The position numbers and the translations under genes were made by a program. Shown piece after piece: positions 19,744 to 29,461 of a stretch of 64,000 nt of DNA (position 1 is its first letter; each line of letters starts with the position of its first letter). Location of the stretch: assembly GCA_947627115.1 (NCBI GenBank), contig CANQUQ010000001.1:186001-250000 (forward strand), given 5' to 3'. Under the pieces are notes generated by a model. The model did no database searches. It was not told where the DNA came from and saw only the letters and a program-made list of their open reading frames with translations. This stretch comes from an uncultured Acetatifactor sp. (GTDB lineage Bacteria > Bacillota > Clostridia > Lachnospirales > Lachnospiraceae).

Positions 19744-21264
19744 ATGCGTTGCAATTTATTATATAAGAACATCTCAAAAGTTCATATGCACATACCGCTT
19801 CGCGGGCTGCTGGCGGCATTCTGCACCGGCGTGCTCGCTGTCTCCCTGCCGCTTACCGCATATGCGGAGCCCTCCGAGACAGAGCTTCGCCTGGAGCAGC
19901 AGCGCGCTATGCCCATCCAATCCAACGAAATCGCCAACTGGCCCATCGGCCCCACAGTAAGCGCGGAATCCGCCGTTCTCATGGAGGCGGAAACAGGGAC
20001 CGTCCTCTATGCAAAGAATATTCACCAAAAACAGTATCCCGCCAGCACCACTAAAATTTTGACGACCCTGATCGCCTCGGAGCGCTGCTCCATGGACGAG
20101 ATCGTAAATATTTCCCAGGAGGCCGTATCGGACACGCCCCGCGATTCCAACCATATCGCCCTGGACGCCGGGGAGGCGCTTACCATGGAGCAATGCCTGA
20201 ACGCCATCCTGATCCGTTCCGCCAATGAAGCGGCCTTCGCCCTTGCGGAGCACATCGCCGGAGGCAGCTGGCACGATTTTGCAGCCATCATGAACCAGAG
20301 AGCAAAGGAGCTGGGCTGTCTCAACTCCAATTTTGTCAACCCCAACGGACTGCCCGACGAAAATCACTACACTACCGCTTACGATCTTGCCATGATCGGC
20401 AGGGCGTTCTTTTCCAATGAAATGCTCTGCAAGATCACACTGACCAAGCGGCTGGAGATCCCCGCATCAGACCTACAGCCCGACAATATTGTGGAAAACA
20501 ATGCCATGCAGATCATTCCCGGCGGACAGTATGCTTACGATTATCTGGTGGGATGTAAGACAGGTTATACCGACACCGCCAGAAGCTGTCTGGTGTCCTG
20601 CGCCGAGCGGGACGGGATGAAGCTCATCTGCGTGGTCCTGCGGGACGAATCTCCTTATCAGTACGAGGACACGATTTCCCTCTTTGAATACGGATTCAGC
20701 AATTTTGAGAAGGTGAACGTATCTCAGACTGAGACGAAATATGACATAGACAACGTCGGATTGTTCTACGGCGGGAACGATATTTTTGGAAGCTCCGCGC
20801 CCATTCTGTCCCTGAACAGGGACGACTACATTATTCTGCCCAGGACCATTTCCTTTGAGGACGTGCAGTCCTCCATCTCCTACGACACGGCCAACGAAAA
20901 TCAGGCGGCCGTGATCACCTACACCTATCAGGGCATAGACATCGGGACCGTAGGAGTAAATCTTTCTGTGAACCAGTCCGACAAATATATGTTTGCACCC
21001 CTGCCCGGCGAAAGCTCCGACACAGACACAGAACCGGAAACGCAGGATTCTCCCGTGATCTATGTAAATGTACTGCGGGTGCTTCTCGGCATGGCAGCGG
21101 CGGGAGCCGTCGTCTTTGCGATCGCTCTTATCAGACTGCTTTCCAAAAACTATGAGTTCTCCCACAAAAATACCCGCCGGACCTGGCAGCGGGAGCGCCG
21201 GCGCCGGAATAAGAGGACCAGGCGCGCGAACCCATTCCGCGACTTTGACGATTTTGACATCTAG
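19744..21264 (+). CDS. dacA: D-alanyl-D-alanine carboxypeptidase (penicillin-binding protein, S11 family)
   Basis: It trims the terminal D-Ala from peptidoglycan stem peptides outside the cell. The 506-residue protein has a signal peptide ending near 'LPLTAYA', SxxK in 'PASTTKILT', SxN in 'IRSANEAA', KTG in 'GCKTGYT', a C-terminal beta-rich domain, and a membrane helix near residue 455 followed by a very basic tail (RRTWQRERRRRNKR). The start at 19744 fits GAGG 6 nt upstream and the promoter at 19686-19714. The stop abuts that of the convergent exonuclease gene. Confidence 0.93.
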   Translation: MRCNLLYKNISKVHMHIPLRGLLAAFCTGVLAVSLPLTAYAEPSETELRLEQQRAMPIQSNEIANWPIGPTVSAESAVLMEAETGTVLYAKNIHQKQYPASTTKILTTLIASERCSMDEIVNISQEAVSDTPRDSNHIALDAGEALTMEQCLNAILIRSANEAAFALAEHIAGGSWHDFAAIMNQRAKELGCLNSNFVNPNGLPDENHYTTAYDLAMIGRAFFSNEMLCKITLTKRLEIPASDLQPDNIVENNAMQIIPGGQYAYDYLVGCKTGYTDTARSCLVSCAERDGMKLICVVLRDESPYQYEDTISLFEYGFSNFEKVNVSQTETKYDIDNVGLFYGGNDIFGSSAPILSLNRDDYIILPRTISFEDVQSSISYDTANENQAAVITYTYQGIDIGTVGVNLSVNQSDKYMFAPLPGESSDTDTEPETQDSPVIYVNVLRVLLGMAAAGAVVFAIALIRLLSKNYEFSHKNTRRTWQRERRRRNKRTRRANPFRDFDDFDI

Positions 21265-22269
21265 TCACGACCGGGACTCTTTCTTTTCCGATTTCAGCGC
21301 ACCGGCCGCCTCTCTGCGGCTCCGGTTGCGGCGCCTGTGGAGCTCCTTGGCGTGCTCGCTGCGTTCCCGCAGCGCTTCCGCCTCCTCATCGGTGATCTGT
21401 CTGGTGGTCTTTACCACAAATATCCTGTCATTCTCCGATCTTCTGAGCCGGATCTTATTTTTCAGATAACCGTGCTTTTCACAGTGTGCCAGACAATAGT
21501 AGTGCTTTCCGTTCAAGGTGAACCACTTCAGCTTCTTCTTCAGATTCCTGTGACAGAGATAACACTTGCTGGACATGACCTCCTTATCCGACAAGGCTTC
21601 CGCCTTATCCGCAAATTCCCTGCTGATATACTTCATATAACGGTCGAACGTGACTCTGACCTCCGCCTCCCGGCTGACCGGGGGATGGAATACATCGTAG
21701 GATACGTTCCGCAGGACCTGGCTGCGCTCATTTATGATCCGGGTCAGCAGCTTCGCCGTGTAGTACGCATCACCGAAAGCTCTGTGGAAAGGAATATCTT
21801 TCTCCAAATGCGCCATATCCACAGCGTTCTCCAGCGAACGTCTGGATCTTCCGTCCTCAAAAGCCAGGCTGAAAAGCTTCTGCACATCCAGGAAGGGCAG
21901 CGGCCTGTCTGACAGCTCTGTCATATTGTAATATCTCAGATTTCTCTGCAGCTCCGTCAGGTCCGAACCGCCCCAGGTGCAGAACATATACTCCGTTTCC
22001 CCGCACCACTGCAAAAAGCTGTCCGCCACCTCCGGAAAAGCCTCTCCCCGCTCCAGCTCCTGCATCTGCAGATGGATCAGCCTGCTTGTGATCTTATGCA
22101 TCTCACGGTAGACCGCCGGTCTTATCAGTTTGCTGAACTCACTAATCATGACACCGTTGTCATTTAGTTTGATGGCACCGATCTCAATGATCTCAAAAGG
22201 AATACCCGGAACTTCTTTTTGTCCGTTCGTACTCTGATTCCACTCCAGGTCCAAAACAATATAATTCAT
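21265..22269 (-). CDS. DEDD-family 3'-5' exonuclease-like protein
   Basis: The first 190 residues are an RNase H-fold DnaQ-type exonuclease: 'IVLDLEWNQS' (metal-binding D/E), 'IIEIGAIKLND', 'HRAFGDAYYTAKLL' (HxxxxD). The later part has a four-Cys/His cluster ('KCYLCHRNLKKK' and 'YYCLAHCEKHG') that could bind zinc, and a basic tail. It resembles KapD/Eri1-type exonucleases seen beside other Clostridia genes. The ATG at 22269 comes 1 nt after the proS stop, so it is coupled to proS; the longer open frame into proS is not used here. Confidence 0.8.
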   Translation of the reverse strand: MNYIVLDLEWNQSTNGQKEVPGIPFEIIEIGAIKLNDNGVMISEFSKLIRPAVYREMHKITSRLIHLQMQELERGEAFPEVADSFLQWCGETEYMFCTWGGSDLTELQRNLRYYNMTELSDRPLPFLDVQKLFSLAFEDGRSRRSLENAVDMAHLEKDIPFHRAFGDAYYTAKLLTRIINERSQVLRNVSYDVFHPPVSREAEVRVTFDRYMKYISREFADKAEALSDKEVMSSKCYLCHRNLKKKLKWFTLNGKHYYCLAHCEKHGYLKNKIRLRRSENDRIFVVKTTRQITDEEAEALRERSEHAKELHRRRNRSRREAAGALKSEKKESRS

Positions 22270-22270
22270 C

Positions 22271-23704
22271 TTAGTAGGCTTTCCCCCAATAGACCATCTT
22301 CCTGGCCGGCTTTCCGCAGCAGACACAGGTATCTGCAATGTGCTCCTGTTCAAAGGGCATGCAGCGGCTCGTGACGCTCAGACGCTCCTTGATAATGTCC
22401 TCGCAGCCCTGCTCTCCGCACCACATGGCTTTCACGAAGCCTGTTTTCTCGGCAAATATCTTCTCAAGCTCCTCCATATTGGCTGCGGTGTAGGTATGCT
22501 CGTCCCTGTGGGCCCTTGCGCGCTCCAGCATCTCCTTCTGGATAGTCTCCAGCAATTCCGACACCTTGCCCTCAAGCTCCTCCAGAGCCACCTGGATCTT
22601 CTCCCCGGTATCTCTGCGGCAGACCACACATTTGCCTGCCTCGATATCCTTGGGACCTATCTCCACACGGATAGGATAGCCGCGCATCTCCGCCTCCGCA
22701 AATTTCCAGCCGGGCGTCTTATCGGTGTCGTCCAGCTTTACCCTGCAGACGTTCTTCAGGCGGTCCCTCAGTTCGCAGGCCTTCTCCAGCACGCCTTCCT
22801 TCTTCTGCTGAACAGGGATCACGCACACCTGAATAGGTGCGACTCTGGGCGGCAGCACCAGGCCCTCATTGTCACCGTGCACCATGATGATGGCGCCGAT
22901 GAGGCGGGTGGTCATGCCCCAGGAGGTCTGATGGACATATTTTAAGGTATTGTCCTTATCCGCGAACTGAATGCCGAAGGCCCTCGCAAAGCCGTCCCCG
23001 AAATTATGGCTGGTGCCGGACTGGAGCGCCTTTCCGTCGTGCATCAACGCCTCGATGGTATATGTCGCCAGCGCACCCGCGAACTTCTCCTTTTCGGTCT
23101 TCTGCCCTTTGATCACCGGGATCGCCAACACCTCCTCGCAGAACCTCGCGTACACATTCAGCATCTGAATGGTGCGCTCCTGCGCCTCCTCAGCGGTGGC
23201 ATGCGCGGTATGTCCCTCCTGCCAGAGAAATTCTCTGGAGCGCAGGAAGGGTCTGGTCTCCTTCTCCCAGCGGACCACGGAACACCACTGATTGTAGACC
23301 TTCGGGAGATCTCTGTAGGAATGTATGTCGTTCCTGTAAAAATCGCAGAACAATGTCTCCGAAGTGGGACGCACACAGAGCCTCTCCGACAGAGGCTGCA
23401 GCCCTCCGTGAGTCACCCACGCCACCTCCGGTGCAAAGCCCTCCACATGGTCCTTCTCCTTCTGGAGCAGCGACTCCGGAATGAACATGGGCAGGTACAC
23501 GTTCTCCACGCCCGTCTCCTTGAACCGCTCGTCCAGCTGCTTCTGGATCAGCTCCCAGATCGCATATCCCGCAGGCTTGATCACCATACATCCCTTTACG
23601 GAAGTATAGTCGATCAGATCTGCTTTTTTCACCACGTCCGTGTACCACTGGGCGAAGTCCACGTCCATAGAAGTAATTTCTTCCACCATCTTCTTATCTG
23701 CCAT
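22271..23704 (-). CDS. proS: Prolyl-tRNA synthetase (archaeal/eukaryote-like type)
   Basis: ProRS charges tRNA-Pro. At 477 residues and ending in Tyr ('MVYWGKAY'), it is the short archaeal/eukaryote-like type without the bacterial editing insertion. Class II motifs are visible ('[17 protein letters not shown]', '[22 protein letters not shown]', '[20 protein letters not shown]'), with an anticodon-binding domain and a zinc-like C-terminal domain (CVVCRR and CVCCGK). The start at 23704 has GGAG 6 nt upstream; earlier in-frame ATGs are possible. A T-box-like leader precedes it. Confidence 0.94.
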   Translation of the reverse strand: MADKKMVEEITSMDVDFAQWYTDVVKKADLIDYTSVKGCMVIKPAGYAIWELIQKQLDERFKETGVENVYLPMFIPESLLQKEKDHVEGFAPEVAWVTHGGLQPLSERLCVRPTSETLFCDFYRNDIHSYRDLPKVYNQWCSVVRWEKETRPFLRSREFLWQEGHTAHATAEEAQERTIQMLNVYARFCEEVLAIPVIKGQKTEKEKFAGALATYTIEALMHDGKALQSGTSHNFGDGFARAFGIQFADKDNTLKYVHQTSWGMTTRLIGAIIMVHGDNEGLVLPPRVAPIQVCVIPVQQKKEGVLEKACELRDRLKNVCRVKLDDTDKTPGWKFAEAEMRGYPIRVEIGPKDIEAGKCVVCRRDTGEKIQVALEELEGKVSELLETIQKEMLERARAHRDEHTYTAANMEELEKIFAEKTGFVKAMWCGEQGCEDIIKERLSVTSRCMPFEQEHIADTCVCCGKPARKMVYWGKAY

Positions 23705-23811
23705 CTCATTCTCCATTCCGAAGCGCTTGCGCAACGAACAAGGTTCGTTCCGTAAAACAGTCAGCTCATCAGTGTGATTTTCACACTATCTTTTCCTGTC
23801 GTCTGCACAGC

Positions 23812-23940
23812 TATAAAATACGCCGGAATCCCAATCCCGAAAGGGACCTGAGATCCGGCGGTATCACCTGATTGACGCTCTCGCGTCCCACTTGATCGCC
23901 GCTGACGCCGGCTTACGCTCCTATATTATCTATATCATAT
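23812..23940 (-). promoter_or_regulatory. T-box-like leader with intrinsic terminator before proS
   Basis: Read on the minus strand, AGGTGATACCGCC (23869-23857) resembles the T-box AGGGTGGNACCGCG, preceded by a GACGC-GAGA-GCGTC hairpin like stem III and followed by a terminator (CGCCGGA...TCCGGCG at 23860-23821, then TATTTTAT). The bulge that should pair with the tRNA acceptor reads UGAU rather than UGGN. Only about 60 nt separate the predicted transcript start from stem III, too little for a normal stem I. It could be an ultrashort or degenerate T-box, or a terminator that merely resembles one. Confidence 0.5.
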
Positions 23941-23946
23941 AGAAAA

Positions 23947-23976
23947 ATTTTAGTGTAAGAGCATGCAGTTTGTCAA
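23947..23976 (-). promoter_or_regulatory. Sigma-A promoter of the proS leader
   Basis: Minus strand: TTGACA (23976-23971), 18-nt spacer, TAAAAT (23952-23947). Confidence 0.65.
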
Positions 23977-24045
23977 GACATAAAATGTGACTGTCCTTGG
24001 ACAGCGCGGAAAGTGCCATATCAAATGTACAAACGTTTTTTAATA

Positions 24046-25389
24046 TTAGTAAAATATCTGTGATTTCTTTTTGCGTTTTTTTATTCTCTTTGCTCCTTTC
24101 CAGTCTCCGTTGGCAGGATTGTCGATCACTCCGCCGTCTTCATCGAACCGGGAACCGTGACAGGGACAGTCCCAGGAATGCTCCGCCTTGTTCCATTTCA
24201 GAGCGCAGCCCAAGTGAGGGCAGCGCTTCGTGACAGGCGTCAGCATATTCAGCATTGCTTCCCCGACATTGACAAAGAGCTGAGGCTTCCACATGCTCCT
24301 GGAAGGGCAGAAGACCTCCCTGTATGGATTTTCCTTTCCGGTAAGCATATCCGTCAGGAGCATCGCCCCTGCCATGGCAGTGGTCATTCCCCACTTATGA
24401 TACCCTGTCGCCACATAGCACTGAGGCATGCTCTTAGAGTAGGGGCCGATATAAGGCACATTGTCCAGGGGCATACAGTCCTGGGCAGCCCAGCAGAAGC
24501 GTTCCCTTGCCTGCGGGTAATATTTTCTCGCATAGTCCCGCAGCTGCCGCCAGTTTCCGCCCTTTTTTCCCGTTCGGTGGGAGCCTCCGCCAATCAGCAG
24601 CAAATCTCCGCAGCTCCGAAAGGACATGCCTTGCCTATACTCGTTCACATACATATTTCTGATGGGAGCCGCATTCTCCAGAGCTATCACATAGGAACGG
24701 TGCTGATACATTTTCAGAAAATACATTCCGTGCTTATTGTCTATGGGAAAATGGGTGGCAAAGATCACTCTCTGAAAACGGATCCGCGCTTTTTCCGTGA
24801 GGGCGACATTTTCTGACAGTTTTGTCACAAATGTGTTTTCATAGATATTCAACCCGGAGGCTATCTGCGCCAGAAATTTCAGGGGATGGAACTGGGCCTG
24901 GCGGGTAAAGCCTACCGCCCCCGCGGTGGGGAAGGGAAGCTCCGCCGTGACCTTCAGCAGGGCCTGATAACCCAGTCTGTCAAGGGCCTCCACTTCCTTC
25001 TCCAGCCTTCTGCCGTCGCTCACGGAGTAGACGAAATTTTTCCGCTCCTCAAAATCACAGTCGATATTCCTGCAGAGTTCAAAATATTTTTCCACCGCGT
25101 CCTGATTGGCTTCCAGATACATCTTAGCCTTTTCCGGGCCCGCTTTCTTTAACAGGTCTGCATAGATCAGACCGTGTTGGGAAGTGATCTTGGCCGTGGT
25201 GTTCCCGGTAACGCCGCTGCAGATGGTCCTGCCTTCCGCCAGCAGATAATCCACTCCTTTCTCCTTCAGAAAATAAGCGCACAGTATCCCTGTGATACCG
25301 CCTCCGATGATCAGCACATCCGTAGACGCTTCTCCCTCCAGCGTATTAAATCGTGGCATTTTCACACCGTCCGTCCAAACCGAATTCAT
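24046..25389 (-). CDS. FAD-dependent oxidoreductase with C-terminal Rieske [2Fe-2S] domain
   Basis: A 447-residue protein with an N-terminal DAO-type flavin domain ('TDVLIIGGGITGILCAYFL') and a C-terminal Rieske domain whose ligands are CPH (…KRCPHLGC) and CPCH (WDCPCHGSRFD). This domain pair is known in Gram-positive bacteria as an oxidoreductase of unknown substrate. The start at 25389 (MNSVWTDG) follows AAAGGAA; 13 earlier codons are open. The end is very basic (KRIKKRKKKS). No signal peptide, so it is cytosolic. It appears to be transcribed alone. Confidence 0.88.
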   Translation of the reverse strand: MNSVWTDGVKMPRFNTLEGEASTDVLIIGGGITGILCAYFLKEKGVDYLLAEGRTICSGVTGNTTAKITSQHGLIYADLLKKAGPEKAKMYLEANQDAVEKYFELCRNIDCDFEERKNFVYSVSDGRRLEKEVEALDRLGYQALLKVTAELPFPTAGAVGFTRQAQFHPLKFLAQIASGLNIYENTFVTKLSENVALTEKARIRFQRVIFATHFPIDNKHGMYFLKMYQHRSYVIALENAAPIRNMYVNEYRQGMSFRSCGDLLLIGGGSHRTGKKGGNWRQLRDYARKYYPQARERFCWAAQDCMPLDNVPYIGPYSKSMPQCYVATGYHKWGMTTAMAGAMLLTDMLTGKENPYREVFCPSRSMWKPQLFVNVGEAMLNMLTPVTKRCPHLGCALKWNKAEHSWDCPCHGSRFDEDGGVIDNPANGDWKGAKRIKKRKKKSQIFY

Positions 25390-25404
25390 ACATTTCCTTT
25401 CCGC

Positions 25405-25429
25405 CGCACTGACATTACGCACTGACATT
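25405..25429. repeat. 12-bp direct repeat upstream of the FAD/Rieske gene
   Basis: CGCACTGACATT occurs at 25405-25416 and again at 25418-25429, a 13-bp period, directly before the gene's ribosome binding site. It could be a regulator binding site. Confidence 0.55.
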
Positions 25430-25498
25430 GTCCGTAAGATAAATTTTCAGGATCCCTATATCATAAATACTGTGCCCCCGGATACGAAATGTATGCAT

Positions 25499-25530
25499 AA
25501 AAAACGGGCATGCCCGAAGGCACGCCCGCT
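25499..25530 (-). terminator. Intrinsic terminator downstream of trpB
   Basis: On the minus strand a GC-rich stem (GCGGGCGTGCC / GGCATGCCCGT, one mismatch or wobble) closes a TTCG loop and is followed by six T. It lies 65 nt past the trpB stop. Confidence 0.85.
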
Positions 25531-25594
25531 CAAAAATACGATCGATCTTTCATTCCGTTCCTTTATTCTGCAAAAATATGACGCGTTTGTCATA

Positions 25595-26983
25595 TCAGAT
25601 CTCATTGCCAGGGAACTGGGGAACACCGGCAAAGCCCTTGGCCAGGTCCTCGTCGCTGGGAATGTAGTCCGACATCTCGCCGTTGTTGTATTTCTCATAT
25701 GCGACCAGATCGAAGTATCCTGTTCCGGTAAGGCCAAAGAGAATGGTCTTCTCCTCTCCCGTCTCCCTGCACTTAAGCGCTTCGTCTACAGCCACCTTGA
25801 TGGCATGGGCGCTCTCCGGTGCAGGCAGGATGCCTTCCACTCTCGCAAAATCCTCAGCAGCTTTGAACACTGCCGTCTGCTCCACGCTGGTGGCTTCCAT
25901 ATAACCGTCGTGATACAGCTGGGACAGTACGGAACTCATGCCGTGATAGCGCAGACCGCCCGCGTGGTTTGGCGCAGGGATAAATCCGCTGCCCAGGGTA
26001 TACATCTTCGCCAGAGGACAGACTTTTCCGGTATCGCAGAAGTCATACACGAACTTACCTCTCGTCAGGCTGGGACAGGAAGCCGGCTCTACAGCGACAA
26101 AACGGTAATCCGCCTCGCCTCTCAGCTTCTCTCCCATGAAGGGAGCGATCAGACCGCCCAGATTGGAACCGCCGCCGGCACAGCCGATGATGACATCCGG
26201 CTTGATGCCGTACTTATCCATGGCTGCCTTTGCCTCCAGACCGATCACGGACTGATGCAGAAGCACCTGGGAAAGCACGCTTCCCAGTACATAACGGTAA
26301 CCCTCCTGAGTGACGGCAGCTTCCACCGCCTCCGAAATGGCGCAGCCCAGGCTTCCCGTGGTGCCGGGGAACTCGGCCAGGATCTTGCGGCCCACCTCCG
26401 TGGTATCGGAGGGAGAAGGCGTCACGTTCGCACCGTAGGTCCGCATCACCTCACGCCGGAAAGGCTTCTGCTCGTAAGAACACTTTACCATGTATACCTG
26501 ACAGTCGATATCAAGATAAGCACACGCCATGGAGAGCGCCGTGCCCCACTGGCCCGCTCCGGTCTCCGTGGTAACGCCCTTCAGGCCCTGCTTCTTTGCG
26601 TAGTATGCCTGGGCGATGGCGGAATTCAGCTTGTGGCTGCCGCTGGTGTTGTTGCCCTCGAATTTGTAATAGATCTTCGCAGGAGTCTGCAGCTTGCGCT
26701 CAAGACAGTATGCGCGCACCAGAGGGGAGGGACGGTACATCCTGTAAAAGTTCCTGATCTCCTCCGGTATCTCGAAATAAGGCGTGGTGTCGTCCAGCTC
26801 CTGCTTGCACAGTTCATCGCAAAAGATACCGCGCAGCTCCTCAAACGTCACAGGCTTCAGGGTGCCGGGATTTAAAATCGGCGCCGGCTTGTTCTTCATA
26901 TCCGCCCGCACATTGTACCAGCTCGCGGGCATCTCGTTCTCTTCCAGATAAATCTTGTAAGGAATCTTTTTTTCTTCGCTCAT
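25595..26983 (-). CDS. trpB: TrpB2-type tryptophan synthase beta-like protein
   Basis: A PLP enzyme condensing indole with serine. The 462-residue length, the extended N-terminus, and 'KFEGNNTSGSHKLNSA' (PLP lysine in SHK), 'TETGAGQWG' and 'GCAGGGSNLGG' mark the TrpB2 subfamily rather than the TrpA-bound TrpB1. No trpA or other trp genes are near. Stand-alone TrpB2 proteins are thought to salvage indole. The start at 26983 lies downstream of the predicted transcription start, which rules out the upstream ATG at 27040. Confidence 0.92.
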   Translation of the reverse strand: MSEEKKIPYKIYLEENEMPASWYNVRADMKNKPAPILNPGTLKPVTFEELRGIFCDELCKQELDDTTPYFEIPEEIRNFYRMYRPSPLVRAYCLERKLQTPAKIYYKFEGNNTSGSHKLNSAIAQAYYAKKQGLKGVTTETGAGQWGTALSMACAYLDIDCQVYMVKCSYEQKPFRREVMRTYGANVTPSPSDTTEVGRKILAEFPGTTGSLGCAISEAVEAAVTQEGYRYVLGSVLSQVLLHQSVIGLEAKAAMDKYGIKPDVIIGCAGGGSNLGGLIAPFMGEKLRGEADYRFVAVEPASCPSLTRGKFVYDFCDTGKVCPLAKMYTLGSGFIPAPNHAGGLRYHGMSSVLSQLYHDGYMEATSVEQTAVFKAAEDFARVEGILPAPESAHAIKVAVDEALKCRETGEEKTILFGLTGTGYFDLVAYEKYNNGEMSDYIPSDEDLAKGFAGVPQFPGNEI

Positions 26984-27028
26984 TTTCCTTTCCTTTCCGC
27001 GTTTCGATTCATCCAACAGCTCATAAAT

Positions 27029-27057
27029 TTTATAGCACATGGCAGGGAAAAAGTCAA
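27029..27057 (-). promoter_or_regulatory. Sigma-A promoter of trpB
   Basis: Minus strand: TTGACT (27057-27052), 17-nt spacer, TATAAA (27034-27029). Confidence 0.75.
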
Positions 27058-27074
27058 TGCAGGCTCCTCTGTCC

Positions 27075-27764
27075 TTATCCCCGCAGCTTTCTGATCGCCT
27101 TGGCCTGGATCAGGCACGTGCCGTGCTCCTCCAGCCGCAGGAGCAGACTCTGCTCAGCGGAATACAGGCTTCCGAACTCCATGGCCTGTATGCAGGCCCT
27201 GCTGTACCTTTCATAGGACGCATGCCCTCTGCCCAGGCAGAGATAATATGTACCTTCCATCTCGTACAGTGCACTATCCACCCGCAGGTTGGCCGGCAGC
27301 GCCGCGGCCAGGCTCATCACATCCCCCAGAGACGTAAAGAAAAAGATCGCAAAGCTTGGCTTATTGTCCGCAGCCCTGGTCCCCGGTCCCGCAGCGGCGG
27401 AGGCAGGGGGCGCTTCGATCTGTGATTTCTGTTTCTCCTCGATCATGCTCACCTGCTTGCGGGCGTTCTGCAGCACACGCTTCATTTCCTTGAGGCATTC
27501 CATCAGCGGCTCCCCTTCCGGCTCCCGCTCGGAAAATGTGAGCAGCAGGCCCTGATCGGGCAGCATCATGATCTGCAGGTCAAAGGAATATCTCGGAGGC
27601 TTATAGCCCACCTCCTCCTCGGCCTGCACAATGATCTCCTGCACGATTTCCTTGGCTTTCTCGCTGCGGAGCACAAAATCCTTATAATCAATATTGTATT
27701 CATCCAGTTCTTCATTAGACAGGAAACATTTTACCGTCTTGTCATCTACACGTTCTATTCTCAT
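27075..27764 (-). CDS. mecA: Adaptor protein MecA
   Basis: MecA targets substrates to the ClpCP protease. The 229-residue protein has the N-terminal substrate-recognition domain ('MRIERVDDKTVKCFLSNEEL') and the C-terminal ClpC-binding alpha/beta domain ('LPANLRVDSALYEMEGTYYLCL'), joined by an Ala/Pro-rich linker near residues 115-135. The ATG at 27764 follows GAGG by 8 nt. It has its own promoter at 27854-27882. Confidence 0.9.
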   Translation of the reverse strand: MRIERVDDKTVKCFLSNEELDEYNIDYKDFVLRSEKAKEIVQEIIVQAEEEVGYKPPRYSFDLQIMMLPDQGLLLTFSEREPEGEPLMECLKEMKRVLQNARKQVSMIEEKQKSQIEAPPASAAAGPGTRAADNKPSFAIFFFTSLGDVMSLAAALPANLRVDSALYEMEGTYYLCLGRGHASYERYSRACIQAMEFGSLYSAEQSLLLRLEEHGTCLIQAKAIRKLRG

Positions 27765-27853
27765 ACATATACCTCTTGCGTGCTTTAGCACACATGCCGA
27801 CACACTGTCCCTGAAATTATGTACGACTTCCAAAGCATCCTGCTTACATATTT

Positions 27854-27882
27854 ATAATAGCATGGTATGAATGATTTTTCAA
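27854..27882 (-). promoter_or_regulatory. Sigma-A promoter of mecA
   Basis: Minus strand: TTGAAA (27882-27877), 17-nt spacer, TATTAT (27859-27854). Confidence 0.6.
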
Positions 27883-28004
27883 TTATATAAGTTTTTCCAG
27901 ATGACCGTGCCGGATAAAACTTTTAAAAAATCCACGTCATAAAATTTCTCCGATTGGAAAGCATAGTATCTAAGGCTGTACAAATACAGCGGAAAAGAGG
28001 ATTC

Positions 28005-28529
28005 ATGACTTTGGACGGAAGAGCTCGCAGAACGGCGATCATTACATTTCTGGAAAGACAATCCGCTCCTGTCAGCGGCAGTGAGCTTGCAAAACAATTC
28101 GGTGTCAGCAGACAGGTCATCGTACAGGACATTGCACTGCTTCGGGCGGAGAACCGAAACATACTGTCTACCAACAAGGGATATATTCTCCGGCATTCCC
28201 AGGGAAGACGCGGTGTCTGCACCAACATCATCTCGGTGAACCATACTCCGGAACAGACCCTGGAGGAAATGTATTCCATTGTGGAGTACGGCGGCACTAT
28301 GACGGACGTTTTCATCGACCACGATCTGTACGGCCAGATCCGTGTGGATCTGGTCATCGACGACAAGGAAGATGCTGACGAATTCTGCGAAAAGATGAGG
28401 AACAGCAATTCCAGGCCTCTGAACGAGCTGACGGCCGGCTGCCACTATCACACCATTACCGCACCCTCGGAAAAAGTGCTGGAGCTGATCAGGAAGGAGC
28501 TCAGAGAAAAAGGAATCCTGACGGAATGA
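28005..28529 (+). CDS. niaR: NiaR-type transcriptional repressor (HTH plus 3H domain)
   Basis: NiaR represses NAD-biosynthesis or niacin-uptake genes in response to nicotinic acid. The 174-residue protein has an N-terminal winged helix ('VSGSELAKQFGVSRQVIVQDIALL') and a 3H domain with histidines in 'SVNHTPEQ', 'FIDHDLYG' and 'AGCHYHTIT'. The ATG at 28005 follows AAGAGGA by 5 nt; an open stretch upstream is not used. It stands alone, with no visible niacin gene in the window, and converges on aguB with a 25-nt gap. Confidence 0.9.
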   Translation: MTLDGRARRTAIITFLERQSAPVSGSELAKQFGVSRQVIVQDIALLRAENRNILSTNKGYILRHSQGRRGVCTNIISVNHTPEQTLEEMYSIVEYGGTMTDVFIDHDLYGQIRVDLVIDDKEDADEFCEKMRNSNSRPLNELTAGCHYHTITAPSEKVLELIRKELREKGILTE

Positions 28530-28554
28530 ACCGGCACACCGCCGATCCGCTCCT

Positions 28555-29430
28555 CTATTTTACAATCTCTCCGTACATCTCAGGCCGTCTGTCCCGGAAC
28601 AGTCCCCAGCTTAGACGCAGTTCTTCAATGGCATCCAGATCAAAGGTATGGAGTATGACCTTTTCCTCCCGCCGGCCTGCATCCTCCAGAATGTCACCGG
28701 TCTCGTCGGTCATGAAGGAGGATCCATAGAAGGTCAGGGCGGACGACTGCATATTGTTTTCCGCCACAGGCTCTACCCCTTCCTCGCCGATACGGTTGGC
28801 AGCGATCACCGGCACCACATTTGCCGCCGCATGTCCCTGCATACACCTGCGCCAATGGGGCATGCTGTCACACTCTATAATAGGCTCGGATCCGATGGCG
28901 GTAGGATACAGGATGAGCTGTGCCCCCATCAGTGCCATGCACCTTGCGGCCTCCGGGAACCACTGATCCCAGCAGATGCCTACGCCGATCCTTCCGTAGA
29001 CGGTATCCCACACCTTGAAGCCGGTATTGCCGGGGGTAAAATAAAATTTTTCCTGATAAAAATGATCGTCGGGAATATGGGTCTTGCGGTACACACCAAG
29101 CACCTCCCCGTCCGCGTCTATCATCGCTGCGGAATTATAAGTCACATTTCCGTCTCTCTCAAAAAAGCTGACGGGCATCACGACCTTTAATTCCGCCGCC
29201 ACCTCTCGGAAATGCCGCACCGCAGGATTCTCCTCAAGAGGCATGGCCAGCCTGTAGAAATCATAATTTCTCTCCTGGCAAAAATATCTGGTCTCGAACA
29301 GCTCCGGCAGCAGGATGACCTGAGCTCCCTTTTCCGCGGCCTCTCTGACCAATCTGTCCGCCGCCTCTATATTCTCCTGCCGGGAGCGGTCACAGCACAT
29401 CTGTACTGCCGCCACAGTCACATTCTTCAT
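28555..29430 (-). CDS. aguB: N-carbamoylputrescine amidase
   Basis: It hydrolyses N-carbamoylputrescine to putrescine, CO2 and ammonia. The 291-residue nitrilase-family protein shows the Glu-Lys-Cys triad in 'LLPELFETRYF', 'YRKTHIPDD' and 'GVGICWDQWFPEAAR'. It follows aguA on the same strand by 31 nt and completes the agmatine-to-putrescine route. Confidence 0.94.
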   Translation of the reverse strand: MKNVTVAAVQMCCDRSRQENIEAADRLVREAAEKGAQVILLPELFETRYFCQERNYDFYRLAMPLEENPAVRHFREVAAELKVVMPVSFFERDGNVTYNSAAMIDADGEVLGVYRKTHIPDDHFYQEKFYFTPGNTGFKVWDTVYGRIGVGICWDQWFPEAARCMALMGAQLILYPTAIGSEPIIECDSMPHWRRCMQGHAAANVVPVIAANRIGEEGVEPVAENNMQSSALTFYGSSFMTDETGDILEDAGRREEKVILHTFDLDAIEELRLSWGLFRDRRPEMYGEIVK

Positions 29431-29461
29431 CCGAAATCCTCCTGTTCCCGGTCATAAGCTC

